A stretch of DNA of 64,000 nucleotides, taken from contig NC_089175.1 of assembly GCF_947507565.1 (NCBI RefSeq), positions 7,057,733-7,121,732 on the forward strand, read 5' to 3'. The position numbers were made by a program, and so were the translations under genes. This DNA comes from Oscarella lobularis. Its lineage: Eukaryota; Porifera; Homoscleromorpha; Homosclerophorida; Oscarellidae. Positions 47,001-60,900 of this stretch are shown one piece after another; position 1 is the first letter of the stretch, and every line of letters begins with the position of its first letter. The notes beneath the pieces were generated by a model, which was not told where the DNA came from, searched no databases, and saw only the letters and a list, made by a program, of their open reading frames with translations.

Positions 47001-47282
47001 GTCAGTGAAGTAGGAACCACCAAATTGATAAATGTCCCGATCTCGGACGACACCGATTCGTGAATCGGAACATGGATGAGGCATGTCGAATGGGCTGTTT
47101 GATGCTGCTTTCCGTTCAATCCATCGTTTTGTCAACAAATTGAAGCACTCGATCACACTGGGAGAGCAAAAGTACTCCTCCCCCGTCGATTCCTCCACCG
47201 ATACTCCTCCCCACAGAAGCATCTTATGATTGACTACTGCGGCAACGTGTCCTATTCGAGATGACGGACACGCAGAAGACAT
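41049..47282 (-). pseudogene. Gene E: Kelch-kinase-X-Roc-COR-death domain, frameshifted in Roc
   Basis: Organised like B, with the Kelch start at 47282 (MSSACPSSRIGHVAAVV). The kinase has GHGACGDV loop, VAVKRF lysine, HYDLKAEN and GDFGLSKM, so catalytic Asp and DFG are present. Domain X and the Roc P-loop GQDGAGKS lie in 43087-45009; the rest of Roc, COR and the death domain lie in 41049-43109. Between them an AT run (43108-43120) is 4 bp longer than in A. The frame turns from LTIYMVVMDIS to LTIYIYGCNG and stops within a few codons, about 30 residues after WDLGGQ. The downstream part is fully open from an internal ATG. It is a pseudogene or unstable allele unless the dinucleotide run is miscounted or the halves are translated separately. 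Confidence 0.65.
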
Positions 47283-48584
47283 TGTCGAGAAGAAAAATCG
47301 GTTCGAGAGAATGGAAGCGAGTGCGTCAAGGACGAAATATCACAACGCGAGTCTATATTAGGAGAACAATGATTATTGATCTAAACCGAAATCGTTCTTT
47401 GCCAAGGCGGCAACCTTTGCAGGACGACACAATCACGCCGGCGACGGCTGAAACGGCTCGAACGGGAATGCGATCACGTTACGGCTCCACAGCTGAGACA
47501 AAGGTCAAAACATCACGCGACAGGAATTATGCAAATACTTTTTTTGATAAACATTGAGCCACAGCCTTAAAGCAGTAGAGAATTACTTCATTTTCAAAAT
47601 TCATTTTGAGCAATCGTCGGCAGTATCAACAAGAGAAGTTGCCTTCTCTATTCCGTTTTTCTATAAGAAGTGAAATGCGCATATTTTCAAATAGGAAACA
47701 TTTTTTCTACAAGTACTATTTGAGGCCACTTCTTGTATTTTCCCGCAACGGTTCTCGTGCTTCGTTTAGCCTGATCGTCACCGTGTCTCCGCTCATTAAT
47801 CCCTTCTCCACATCGTTTACAGCGCAATATGCCGTCTTTTTGCACAAATAGAGAGATACGTGTAGCTCATTGATTCTACTGTATGCATCATTTTACCTGA
47901 GAATCCATTTTCATTTTAGGATTTCCAAAATCAATTTTTTCCGTAGACAAAATTTGATTCAAAACAGTCCCCAAATTGGAATTCAATCACAGCCTGGACA
48001 ATAATTTTAAAAAGGCAATTTTCTCCTTCACACTGAGACTCACTTTAGCTCCGGCTTGTCGGAGCTCCCGAAGAGTGCGCTCGAAGAACCGAAAAGTTGT
48101 TCTCCCAGTATCTAGGGATCGATGGCTGAACTGATTCGTTCTCGTTTAGGTCTTGTATCTCTGTTCTTTCCTTGTACCTCTTCGCAGTCGAAAGAACAAT
48201 AAATTAGCACTTCAATCTCTCCGCGGAGCATGAGTAGGGCGCGATTCCGTTCCGTCGAAAGCGACCGGTGGCAAACTGATGGATATCACTAGCGTGCGCT
48301 ACATCAAAGCTGAAAAATATGATGAGGGCAAAAAATGCGCAATTACATTCAAAAATCATGCATAAAACGGATAATGGGAAAATGACATAAGTCCGGTAAG
48401 ACAAAATCGAAAGTAAAAATAATAAAAAATATAAGAAAGGGTAAAGTGTAGATATCACAAAATGCTTTTCAGCGCAAATCAATAAACAAACCGAGCAAAA
48501 ACAAAGCAAAAAATATCCACTAAAACACATGCCAACCTGTAGGACACGCACTTACAGTAACATTCATAATCAGGCTTGTTCTTA
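47283..48584. other. Interval between gene E and the receptor gene
   Basis: The first 260 bp are the conserved 5' flank of E, with octamer ATGCAAAT near 47527. The rest probably holds the receptor's 3' UTR. A 115-codon hydrophobic minus-strand frame (48204-48551) is not kept in frame in the 32.0-32.3 kb copy, so I do not call it a gene. Confidence 0.4.
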
Positions 48585-48980
48585 CTAATCAGCCGCGTCG
48601 TACAAACCTTCGATGTCCTTTCTTTGTGAAGATGGAATTTCCGCGTACTCGTTTTCCTCGTCAGCTGCTTTCCCGCTTTCTATCTTTTCACACACTCTTT
48701 CTTCATCACTGGAAAAGATGGGCTTGTCGTTTTTGGGATCGAAAGCAGGATTGACTATGTCAACACCGCTAGTCGCTTTCATAGACGCCGGTTTTCGATC
48801 GGAGTACCTACTTATACGGTAAATTATATGGTACATTCAGAAGAAATATTCTACAATAACCTGGTCGGTTTCGTATGCTTGTTGTTCCTTTTAACAACCA
48901 CAACAACCACGATAACAATCACTAGCAACAAAACAACGCCACCTCCTGCAGCACTACCAACTATGATCCACTTTGAGGCT
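48585..48980 (-). other. Membrane segment and cytoplasmic tail of the receptor
   Basis: The exon near 48.86-48.98 kb gives [20 protein letters not shown], further valines and then KRNNKH, a clear single membrane span with a positive stop-transfer end. The exon 48585-48807 encodes the tail: acidic, with NPAF, EYAEIP and GLYDAAD tyrosines and no catenin-binding motif of classical cadherins. YAEI resembles the pYxxI docking site of Src-family SH2 domains. Confidence 0.75.
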
Positions 48981-51900
48981 GCGAAGAGCAAAAATTAGGC
49001 TATAATCAAATACCTAAACTATCACTTTACCATCGGAACTAATTCGAGGACATTGGGCTGATGGCGAACAGAGCACCGTTAATGAAATCGTCGCCAATCC
49101 AGTAAGGGAAGGTTTTCCACCATCCTTCGCCGATACTTGAAGATTGTACGAGGAGTCGGCATTCGAATCCAACTCTTTAGCTAAGGATACTTCGCCAGTC
49201 AACGAGTCAATGGTGAAATAATCCTGAGTCATTTCTATGCTGTACATCACCTCTCCGTTGCTTCCTAGAAAAAAATAGCAAAGTGATACGCGCATAATTC
49301 AACAAAAAAAAACTTTACCTGAGTCGGCGTCGATTGCACTGGTGTTGACGACGCTGAAACCGCGAGGCAATCCGACAACTACGTCCGATGGAGTATATAC
49401 CTCTTTGCTGAACTTAGGCGAATTGTCGTTAACGTCACTCAAAGAAATAACGGCGGTTGTTTCAGACGTACGGAGAACTGGCTGAGTCAGACTTGCTACA
49501 ATGGAAACTGTGATTTCCCTGACATTTTCGTAATCCAACTGGACAGAATTCGCTACTTGGAGAACTCCGGAGTTGGTTATGGTAAACGCATTCGCACGGC
49601 TCCCCGATTTGAATTCCTGGCTTCTTATTGAATACATCACGTTGGTGCTAGGCTTTCCGTCAACAAGAGCTTTGACACTCAAAACAGAAGAGCCGTCGGG
49701 TGAGTTCTCTTGTAAAGTTGTGCTGTAGTGTTCTTGATTAAATAGTGGCCACTTGGCATTTGTTTTGCTCACAAAAAAGCGAACGGTCACTTGGCCATAT
49801 AGGCTCGGGTTCTGTGTATCCAGAGCTCTGATCACAAGACTGTACGTGTCCGTTACGTAATAGTTGAGCACCGCATCATCTGACAGATAGATTTCAACAG
49901 CACCGGCGGAAGAACGTTTAATCGCAAATACACGTTCGTCTTCTGATTCACTGGGCACAACTGACACAAGCTGGTATTCAATTTGGGTGCGATCTGAACC
50001 GACATCTGAATCAGTCGCTGTCAAAGACAACAGCATCGCGCCTCCTTTTGTTTGCTCTCCAACAAGAAAAGCATACTGACGCTGTTCAAATTCTGGAGCG
50101 TTATCGTTGACGTTCGTGACGGATATCCTGACCGTGGCAACAGTGACGGAACCAGGAACTTCGGACGTCTGTGCAAGAATGTTGACGTTGTACTCCTTCT
50201 GTTGCTCGTAATCTAATGCTTTGCTCAAGGAGAGCACGCCGGTTTTCGCATGTACACTGAAAGGCAAAGATTCGGCGTAGTAAAGACTGTACGAAATGCG
50301 ACTAGCATTGAGCTGAGTCGTGCGTAGAGACAAACGCGGTGTGACGGGAACAATAGACTGAACTGGAGCATCTTCGGCAAGACGTGCAACTGCTTTCGAA
50401 TTGACAAACTCAAACTTATCAGCGATAGTGACGGTCAGACGAAAGGTGCAAGATTTCGGACTTGACGTTTGATCTCGAGCTGTTACAGAAAATGTTGCCA
50501 AGTTAAACAGGCCAGACGGCTTTGGCGGAGAAGAGCGGAGAATTACGTCTGCTCCTGTCGAATCGTTCGTCACCAAATCGAAGAGGTTTCTCGATAGAGA
50601 TGTTGACTGGAAGTTCGTCAGATTGTAAGATAGTCTGCCAGCTTCACCAATATCGACGTCAGTTGCTTCCAGACTAAATAACGCCGTGCTTGCATTAGTC
50701 GTATACGGAACAGAAGTTGTTAGACTTCCTGGTATACACAGTGGAGCGTGATTGAGCGAGATGATTTTTACGTCAATCTTTTCTCTTGTGTGGCACTGAG
50801 GCTGACCGTGATCAGATGCAACGACATTTAGAATGTAAGCTTCGTCTGAAAGATTTCGACGTAGAGTAATCAATCCACTTTGGGAATCGATTTTGAACCG
50901 ATCTGAGGCCAATGCATCCAGAGAATACTTCACTCTTCCATTTGGTGAAGCTTTGCCGTCTTTATCAGTTGCACTCAATTGAACAACGTTCGTTCCTGGA
51001 GGAGCCATCTCATCGACGTCGACAGACGAGGGAAGGCCGACAAAAACGGGACAGTGTAAATTCGGTTGAGTGACGGTCAGAGATATTTGAAGATTACCGG
51101 TCAACGATGGCACGCCGCTGTCGGTGGCAGAGAGAGTAAACAAGATAACTTCGCCAACGTAGCTGCGCAATGACGCTGCCGTGGCTATAACACCCGTTTG
51201 AGCGTCAACTTTGAACAGGGAATGGCGGCCATCTGAGCTTGCAAGACTGTACGTGACACGACCGTTTTTTCCACTATCCATGTCTAAAGCGGGCTCAGAC
51301 GCGACGACAAATCCAATGGCGGCCGTCAGCGGGACAGCGACGTCGATAGACGAAGCCTTGAAGGTGGGCGAGTGTTGATTAATTCCAGCTAACTGATCAC
51401 AGCGAGGTCCGTCGTAGTGTGCAGTGCATTGACAGGTATCTGGCCCAATGCACACTCCTGTAGACACATCGCCGCAGTTATTCACCGCTGAGCAGTCGGG
51501 TGTATTGCAATCCTGTCCCGTCCATTTGAAATCGCAAGTGCACGTATCTAGAGCCAGACACTTTCCATGGCCTATAGATAAAAATGATACAAAACCGAAA
51601 GAAAGTCTACAGCATGAGTCGCACCTGAGCAAAACTTCTTCGCTTCGCACGAAAACTTGCTGCAGTCAGAACCCGCGTAGCCGTACTTGCAGTCACACAA
51701 ATCGACTTCGATGCAGACGCCGTTCCCAGAGCAATCGCTCTGACCAGAACACGACGCCACGCTGCAGTTCGAGCCCTTATAACTCGCGTAGCACGAACAG
51801 TACTTCTCTCCGTTCCGAGCTAAACAGGCGCCGTTTCCCGAGCAATCGCCCAACTCCGGACAATCGGTCGGCGTCGCACAGTCGACGCCGGAAAATCCAC

Positions 51901-54900
51901 CGGAGCAAGAGCAGATATTCGGTGCAACGCAATCACCGTTTCCAGAGCAATCTCCGACATTAGTGCACGTGGGAAACGCGCAGCTCGATCCTCCCCAACC
52001 GTCCTGGCAGACGCATTTGTCAAAGCCAACGCACGAGCCGTGATTGCTGCAGTAGCCGACGGCTTCGCACGAGTGGCGATCGCAGCTGACTCCCGCCCAG
52101 CCGTAGTCGCATTTACATTTGTCGTGATCGATGCACGCTCCACGGTTCGAGCAATCGCTGATGCGACTGCAGTTGGCTTTCTCGTTACACGACAAGCCAG
52201 TAAAGCCGACGGAGCATGCACACACATCGTGAGACTTGCATCGACCTTGAGATGGACTTGTACAGTTGGACACTCCGTAACAAGTAGCTACAGAACAATT
52301 TATTAGATATCGGTCCTCAAAAATTTATGACCTTGTCTGGGATTTGGTGGGCGCCAACAGTTAATTAAACGAGGGTTCTGAGAGAGCATGTGTGTCTCTC
52401 CAAAAATTTTCAAAGCATAATATTTTTTGTGTTTTGGAAGAGAAGAAGAAGAGTTACCTGCTCCCTTTTCTATCCCAGCTCTGAGAAATCTAACTTTAGA
52501 TCTATGAGCAGGGTGGAGCAAACAGATCTTTTCTACTTAATTAAATGCCCACTACTGAAGAATTCTCGCTACTTCACTGGTACAAACTGATACTTACATG
52601 GTTCGTCACAAAGAATACCGTCCCATCCGAAGTGACACTTGCAGAATCCAGAAACGCAATCGCCATTCAAACTACAGTTTTCACACGAGCCTAAAGCAAT
52701 TGTTCTATAAGTCATAATCGCGTCAAAGCGAGGATCAAACTAACCCAGATTACAGTCTTCTCCGAACCAACCGGGAAGACAGATGCAAGTGCTATTTACG
52801 CAGCGTCCCTTTCCAGAGCATTGCGTGGGACAGCCTAGACTCGTCCATAGGAAACTGAGGAATTTCGCAATTAGATATCATACCCGCTTGATACGATTCC
52901 TGCTGAGCCAAAGTTGTGTCATTTGTGATAGCTACGTCAAATATGCACTCCTGCAAGCGAACGCCGTCGAGACCTTGTTGTTTGCAAAGACTTTCGGCCA
53001 TCTTTAGTAAGAGGAAATAGTAAAAAGGCACGCGTACGTATGCGACCTCACCATCCTGGTAGAAGAGTCGATATCGTTGATTGAGTAGAGTGGAACGAAT
53101 CTAGGATCGGTGTAGGAGGAGTCCAACGTGTCGTCTTTGTGAAAATTCGAATGATTCCAAGACCACGTGCCATTCAAGCCGGAGCCATCAAACGACTTGG
53201 CAATTTTCCCTGCATAACACAATCACAAAAAAACCGAAAAGTGAACATTGAACATTACATGACTTAGCAAAGTCCAACACTTTCGCGGGAACGTAGGTGA
53301 CACCGTCAGATCCAACCAAGTCGTTTGTCACATTTCCGTCCATCAGTCCACACAGTCCTTCCGTTGATCGTTTGAACGATGCAACGGGAGCGAAAAGTAT
53401 GTTGATAAATTGACGCTCCATCGCTGCACTGTAGCGGACGTCAACAGACAAAGACACGCCGTTGGCAAATTGAAATGAAATCAAAGCTATGCTTTCAGGC
53501 GACGACATCAAAGATACTTCAACGTGAATTGTGTCCTTTTCCAAGCTGAGCTTAATACCGTCCGATAACGAAGTCACGATACCGTTGATTCTAAAGAGAA
53601 TACTAATGTCATACGGCTATAACGACTGACAAACCTTAGAGTAGGTAAGTCTGAAGGTTTAGGCTGGTGAAGCGTTGAAATGGCAACGACAGTTGGACCG
53701 GCTTTTATTGCAGCGGCGCCAATCAGAGACGCTCTGGCGTACTTGAAGAAACGAGTGTCCACTCCAAAGTCGTTGGCAACGCTCTTGCAATACCAAAATT
53801 CGCCAATATCAAAGAAGTCGTAGCTAAATCCTGTAAAACTACGTACGATACAACTTTCCGACGCCACAGATTTAACTTACCATCTAAAGTCTCCAAATGC
53901 GGATCTCCACCGCCTGGACGAGGCCTGGCGAACTGACAACCAGGACCAATCCACTGCTCGTCGCATACGCAGTACGGTTTTCTGTCTGCCTCACTTCCCA
54001 TCGGTATGGTGCAGATGCCGTTATCAGAACAAACTGAAACAATGACGCTGCACATAAGAAATTAGGTAGCAACTGTCAACTTACACGGCCAAGGACTGCA
54101 GTCAGGCACGTCACAGAAAGGCCCTTTCCACCCATCTGCACAAACTGGTGGCAGACCACCGCGACCTTGCTTTGATTGACAGCTACACGTGCAGTCCTGC
54201 CACACTGGTTCAAGGCCTTCGGGACACGTAGGACATCTAGAGTAAAGAGAATAAACAGTAGTCTTAGCAAGTCAGCGTGGGACCTACTTATCGTCAGGAC
54301 AAATGCATCCGCTTGGACCAAGAACTGAGTCCATGCAGTTGTTGCACTTACATCCGCACTGACACTGGCCGTCTGGTCCCCAAACGCTCGCACTGCCATC
54401 GTCGCAAGTACAATCACACTAAACAATAGAACAGACAATCCAGAATAAACATGTGGGCCAACCCATATCGCCTTACTTGGCACGTTCCATTGTTGACATA
54501 TGCGAGATCAAAATTCGAACAATGACATTGGCATATTTGGTGAGGCGAAGACGAATTGAAAATTTGAATCGATGCTGGGCACGGGCAGCGATGTGATCCG
54601 CTGACACCGCAAAGCGGACAAGATTTAATTCCGCTTTTGTCGCTGACGCACGAGGCGGCCCCGGGACACTCACAGGGGCAGTCCGTTTCGTTCGCCATGG
54701 GCAAACAGAGACCCGAGGTGACGTCGATAAACGAAGCCTGTTGCCACGAATCGAACACCTGCGAAGAATTGTAGTACAGCAGATCTATGAATGACATTCC
54801 TTCTATTTGATCAACTCCTGCACGAGATGACGATAGTAATTTCTAGAGAGCAACTCAAAGCCTTTCAATATCTATTGAAGACGCTAGCGTACCTCGGGAA

Positions 54901-57900
54901 AACGACATCCTCTAGAGCATCTGGTCGTTTCAAAGTGACCTTTCAGTGACGGAGAAATTTTCACAGTATATGAAGACTGGGGATAGAGACTGGGTGATGC
55001 TGAGAAAGCAGACGTCACTATAGCAGGTATTGATGACAGGTTGATGTGGTCCGGAGTTTTATACGACGATGGCCACGAAATTTCGAATGTGGGAGTCAAA
55101 GAAGACTCAAATATTGACGTGTACTGAGGATGATCAGTCAAATCTTGATCTCCCTTCAATTGATCCTAATAACAGAAATAGTCTACAGTTGAATTGCTTT
55201 TGCATTTCTTGAATGACAGTTACGTCTTTTATGTATTCGCTCCCAACTCCGTTTCTCCATACTGCACCCAATTTAGCATTTCCACGGGACTGAGAAAGAT
55301 ACGAAAAGATAACGCTACTAGGACCGGTCACCTGAAAAAAAAAGGCGTTCAGAGAAAACACAAAATTGCTAGTAAGCCTACGTCGTAATCAAACAAAAAC
55401 GAATACGATGCTGACAGCTTTGTTTCACCGCGAACGCAGATTGAACCGATAGAAATGCAAAAAGGCTTTGAAGGGGCAGTAACAGTTACTGCAGGCGGAG
55501 AAGATTTTCCTTTTCTGCAGGAAGAAAAGTGAGACAAGAATCGACAGAAGGAAAGCTTAATCAAACTCACGAACTCGGGAATATCTCCAAATTAGCACTG
55601 GTTCCAATATGCAAAGGTCCTTTGAATGAAAATCCGACCTTCGTTACGAAAGGCGACGTGTGGTTGGATCGGAACATCATCTCCACTTCAGGATCGTAAC
55701 TGACAAGCGTCTCAGTTGATATTACTCCTCGATCGGAATTTCCAAACTGAAAAAAAAATCAATTAGCTGAGAAAGAAAACTTAACGCTCTAAATTAAGAC
55801 TTACTTTGGTTTCCAACACTTCATGATGGAAGAACATTGTCTCGTTTGCATCGCACCATTTCATATTCCCACCACTATTTCCGCTGTTGCGTGGCGCACC
55901 TGGCGCATCACCGCCCATGTTCTCACTGCACGAAGTTCCAACACCGCTTGATGGATTGAGTTTCAAGAAGGTTACGCTGTCCCAATAAGAGTCATAGTTA
56001 TATGTAAGAATGCCAGCAGCTGGGCCACTGGGACGACCGACAATCACATTACCAGGTTTAAGATTGAGGTCCGATGGAGAAACGTTGTCAAATATGAGAA
56101 CACCTTTGATGCCCGTTCCGCCAACACCCGTAACAATCGGAGCCTTATTGACCGGAGATGATCCATTCGTCATTACTTGTAATGTTACTAACGGAGGAGG
56201 ATCATGAGGACAACTTGCTAGGGACGTATGAACGATTGTATGCGGTCCGGCACCGACAATATATTGGACTTCTTCCAAAAATCTGCTTCCATGCGCACTG
56301 ACAAAGCCTTGATTGCTGGTGTGATCCAGACGACAACTGGGCGATAACACTGACGACAAGTCCGCTCGCGACAACGCTATGACGACATCTCCGTCAGACG
56401 TTCGCCGACACTTGTAAACAGGAACAGATGACGGCAAAACTATCGTTTTCGAGGCTCCGGGAAGCTGCGGGTTGGAGGAAGCTGCAATAGCCTGAATGGC
56501 TGTCACATTCGGAACAATTTCTATAGCTGCTTCGTCGTAGATGTCTTCTAGGTCAACAGTGTCAATGAAGTCGGCGTACTTTATCGTTTCCTCTAGGTAC
56601 GCTGGAGAGGCCTTGATTAGTTGATATGCCCCCCATTTGGTCGTAGCAAGTATCTTGTCGAGTATTCCCCCACTTTGACGACTGGAAAGTATGTCGCCAG
56701 TGTACACGTCTTTCAACGACGGCGTCGTGATGTAATAATTGTAGTTGCTAGTGCCCAGTAGACGGTAGATGGTCGAGCTTCCGGGATCAACTCGTACGTC
56801 AGGGTAAAGATCGACATACTTTTGACGGCGATCGGACGACGATCCACCCGAGGATCTCTTGTCACGAAAGTCTGACTCTCCGTTAGGCAGATGACTCTGA
56901 ATTTTAGGCGCATTCGCACCGAGACCGTAGTCGGGCGTAACCCTACCATAGGGACATCGCGATTCGTCCCAATTAAGGCAAGATGACTAAAAGATGATGA
57001 TGGAAGACTGTCTGCAAAGAGTCTACTAGGCCTTACATTTGCTTCGTTGTAGCAGTGGCCGATGTCGTGACAATGCTGGCACGTTTCGTAGCTGCTTGTT
57101 GCCACAGACAAGTCGCACGGAGAGGAGCACCCAATATCCTATGCTTTAGTTATAAACTAGCAAGACCCGAATCTTTATCAATTACCTTTATTCGATCTGA
57201 ACAACCTTCTCTCCGTGGGCTGTAGCAGCTGTAGTAGAACCACGTGTTGCACTGTTGCTTATCTGGGCGACTACCTAGACCAGGAATGCAGGAGCCTTGA
57301 CTATCACACCAACCACAGCCTGGCTGGCGACTGCAGGCGTAACACGTCGTGTACAGATTGCAGTAGGTCGTCGTACAGGCGCGACCCTAAAAAGGAAAAA
57401 TAAAATGAAGACAAATACCGGTTATATACATGTCTGTTCCCTGCCTTCCAGCCAACCCGGCAAAGACATTGATTTGGCCCTACGCACGTTCCATAACCGG
57501 AACAGTCGTTGACGTCGTTGCAGTGAAACTTGCTGCAGTCTTTGTCATGCCATCCCTTGAAACACGAACAAGTACGAGTAGCACTGTCACACTGCCCGTG
57601 TTGCGAGCAAGCACTTGGACATTTGTCTGAATATCAAAAAAATAAACACAAATAATTTTTGAACAAAACGAATAACAACGTACCGGCTGGCATTTTGCCA
57701 CAGAAAAACGGAAGACGTGTACGGCAATCCTCGATTTCCCATCCTGCCGATGTCAATTTCAAGCAATCTCCGGATTTTCCTCCATTGACGCTTCCGTAGT
57801 CAAAGTTCGTTCCGTCGGACCACGACCATGAGTTCCCGTCGTGTCGAAGTCCAATCCACGCTTGTGCGATCGTTAGCAACGCTGGAGGCCGAGGAACAAG

Positions 57901-60900
57901 CCCATTCAGAAATTTTGATACGGACGCATTGTGGATAGACCCAAGCTCCGATCCTTGGACCTAAAAATGAAATGACCAATAATAAAGTGCGTCCAAGAAC
58001 GTAAACAGCTTGCTTGCCTTGCAAAAAGAATTTGCCGAAGCCCAATCCATTGCTCCTTTAACGTATAAGTAGCAAAAAAATTCCCCTTTCTCCTTTGAAG
58101 TCCATCCATACTGACACCCTAGTGACAAAATATTTTAGAAAACAAAACTCGTTTTCTTCCTCTCTCTATAGCGTACCTCCGTTATCGGTCCAAGCAGTTT
58201 CGTTCAAAACCGGTACGATGTCAGCCGCTGCCAAGTTCGAAACGTCGTCCTTATCTCTCACGCGCTTTTTGGCGGCACTCACATCCCCACTTCCCCACCA
58301 ATTTTCGACAGCATTATGATGGCCTTGATTCAAATCAGAGCCCGCTGCAAACTCGTATCGATTCGCCGGATTCGTGAAAACGTTTCCAGTGAACGATGGC
58401 CCTACGCCAACGGCATGCATTGTCCATCGTTCGTTTGGCGTTTGCCCAACATTGAGATACAAAGTGTTGTTAGAAAATTGTTGCCCAGAAATCGACGATC
58501 TGTTTCCAGTTTCCCAATAGACTGTATAACGTCCGGTATCGTTGTGAAATGTGTTGTCCACAACGCTAGTAGCGATTCTGTTGATTGACAAAGTGTCGTA
58601 AAGAACTCCAGCAGAATTGTGATTAATCTTGTTGCTGAGTATCCTCGCTCGAGGCCCTGTCGAACTGGAAGAGCCAGAAATGCTAATAGTACTACCGCCT
58701 TCTCGGTTTCGAACGATGCGATTGTCAAATACGTCAATTGAAATTGATTCATTTTGACTCGTTTCAAGATTTACGCTCACAGCTCCGCAGCTGTTGTTTG
58801 TTAGTCCGTTATTCTGAATAACGATGTTGGCATGGTCTGCTGAGATGGAAATTCCGGCGGTACAACCTTTGTATAGCGTTGTCGTAAATCGACCGTTGTT
58901 TGATATGGTGCTTCTTCTGATTATAATATCACGAATGACTGAGCCGTAGCCCCTTCTTCTGATTATAATATCACGAATGACTGAGCCGTAGCCCAAATTT
59001 CCACCATTTGTAACATTGCCATCGACTCCATTCCAACTGTTGTTTGATATCACGGAACCCTCTATCGACACGCTTGAACGGTCGTACGTACTCTGACTGA
59101 AAGCAACGCCAGACAGAGAATTCGAAGCAAAATGTCCACCGGACACAGTATGCAACACTTTAGAAGGGGAAGCTGTAAAGAATATAATTGAGTTTGATAA
59201 TTGAAATGCAAACAATTACTCTTACTGATAGAATGTTGTTGAACGTATATCAAAAAAAAGCTATCCCGCAGATCAACACTGGCGTAAGTAGACACATACG
59301 ACGAGTTGCCCTTTGTAACGTATTGAAGAGAATCGCCCAGGGACTGAATTCTTCTCCAGCTAAAAATTGTTTTGCCATCAATGACAATGTCTTTAAAATG
59401 AATTGCCAATATATCAAAAGACAATACGTGGTTTGGGTCTGCTTCAATATTGACCCTACAGTATTTATGACGATTTATTAAATTTTGTATGAATCTCAAA
59501 TAAAACGGATTCGACGCCGACAATATCCCAGATTGAGAGCAAATGTCGACAGGTGACACAATAGGGTAATTCCAAGCACTCTGCAAAAAGCCGCCACTTG
59601 TCAACGCTAGCCCGTGGCCACGGTTTTCAATAGCCGTTACTCCTTGCAATAGACTTGAAAGGGTATTAGATAATTTTAATCCTGTGCCTTCATTTAATGC
59701 TAGGTAAAGTTTGGTAATATTGGGGGCTGGCGAGTTAAGAAATTCTACGCCTGTCCAAGCGTTTTTGGTCACACTTACATCAGTGAGAAGAAGTCTATGT
59801 CCCACTACTTGAATAGCTGCAATTCTTTCCGCGTTTGCGTATCCTGCACCAGACAGGAAAACGTGGCTCATAACTGACGGCTGCTGCAAAGATTGAGAAA
59901 ATCGAACGCCGGACCAATAAAGCCACGACTGCTGCTGTTTCAGCTGAACTTGATTACTACTCGTCGAACATCTAACATGCAACGCATCGAGATAACATTT
60001 TGACTTTTGGAACACGTAGTTGACGCATTGCGCCAGCACTGATTCCGTGCCTCGGCAGATCAAATGCTTCAGCCACGTGTCTCGCGGGTACGCAGAGGAT
60101 AGCGACCTTTCGGCATGGCTGTAGCCGAGTTCTCGGCATACAACGTTTGACAAGTAGTAATTGTGATCTGTATAATACATATCTTCTTCATCCTGTAAAG
60201 AGCAAAGGGTCCCCCACGTCCCATTGTAGAATACTTCAGCAACTCCTTCGTGTGCTACTGCTCCAACGAGACGTATTTTTCCTACATTGCTTTCAACGAA
60301 CGACGAAGAACGTACAGCTAAGCTGTTTTCAACTAAGTTTATAGGCAAATTTTTCGTTCCTTGAGCAAGGAGACGACCTTCGACCATTATCCCTGTGTTG
60401 GCAGTGAATCGAAGCTCGACGCCAGCTTCGATTGTCAGTGTTTGTCCAGGAAGAACAGTGATATCGCCCACAACTGTATACGGACTACCAGACAGGGAAA
60501 TAGTCATGCTTTTAGAAACACGTCCTCGAACGATCGAATTCGGTCTCAGTATGGACGTATCTCTGGATGCAAAGAGTGACACAGCCGGGCCCGATGGAGA
60601 CGTAAGATAGGGAAAAAATTCAGCATTGCCAAGTCGAGAGCAGTATCCAAAATCCATGATACGGTCACGAATAGCAGCTTCATCCGCCGTTCCCCAATAG
60701 TTCCTGCTGACGTTTACCGACAACTCTGACGAACTTTGAACTGGAAGTTGAATACCGAGTTCAAACTGTGATTCTGGATTGTTAAACTCATTGTTCTCCA
60801 TGATTATCCGAGACGACATAGATACAACAGCCACAGCAGGATAGCCGTAATCCACGGCGTATAATTCAGTAGAATTCACAGTGTTGTTCAGAAGACGATT

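Larger units (their letters stand above)
32930..47540. repeat. Segmental duplication, copy 2 (Kelch remnant-psiU-P'-D2-E)
   Basis: Partner of 6290-21420. The copies differ by decay of U here, a frameshift in E here, pseudokinase changes in B there and MITE insertions next to copy 1. Confidence 0.85.

Noticed and set aside
48204-48551. 115-codon hydrophobic frame resembling a multi-span membrane protein
   Set aside because: The copy at 32.0-32.3 kb has indels that shift the frame, and the site fits the receptor's 3' UTR; AT-rich DNA gives Phe/Leu/Ile runs by chance.
54414-57111. Two separate genes between the lectin and VWD parts
   Set aside because: Each cysteine-rich exon ends and starts at plausible splice sites with short introns, and I saw no promoter-like gap or terminal stop; kept as one gene pending cDNA.
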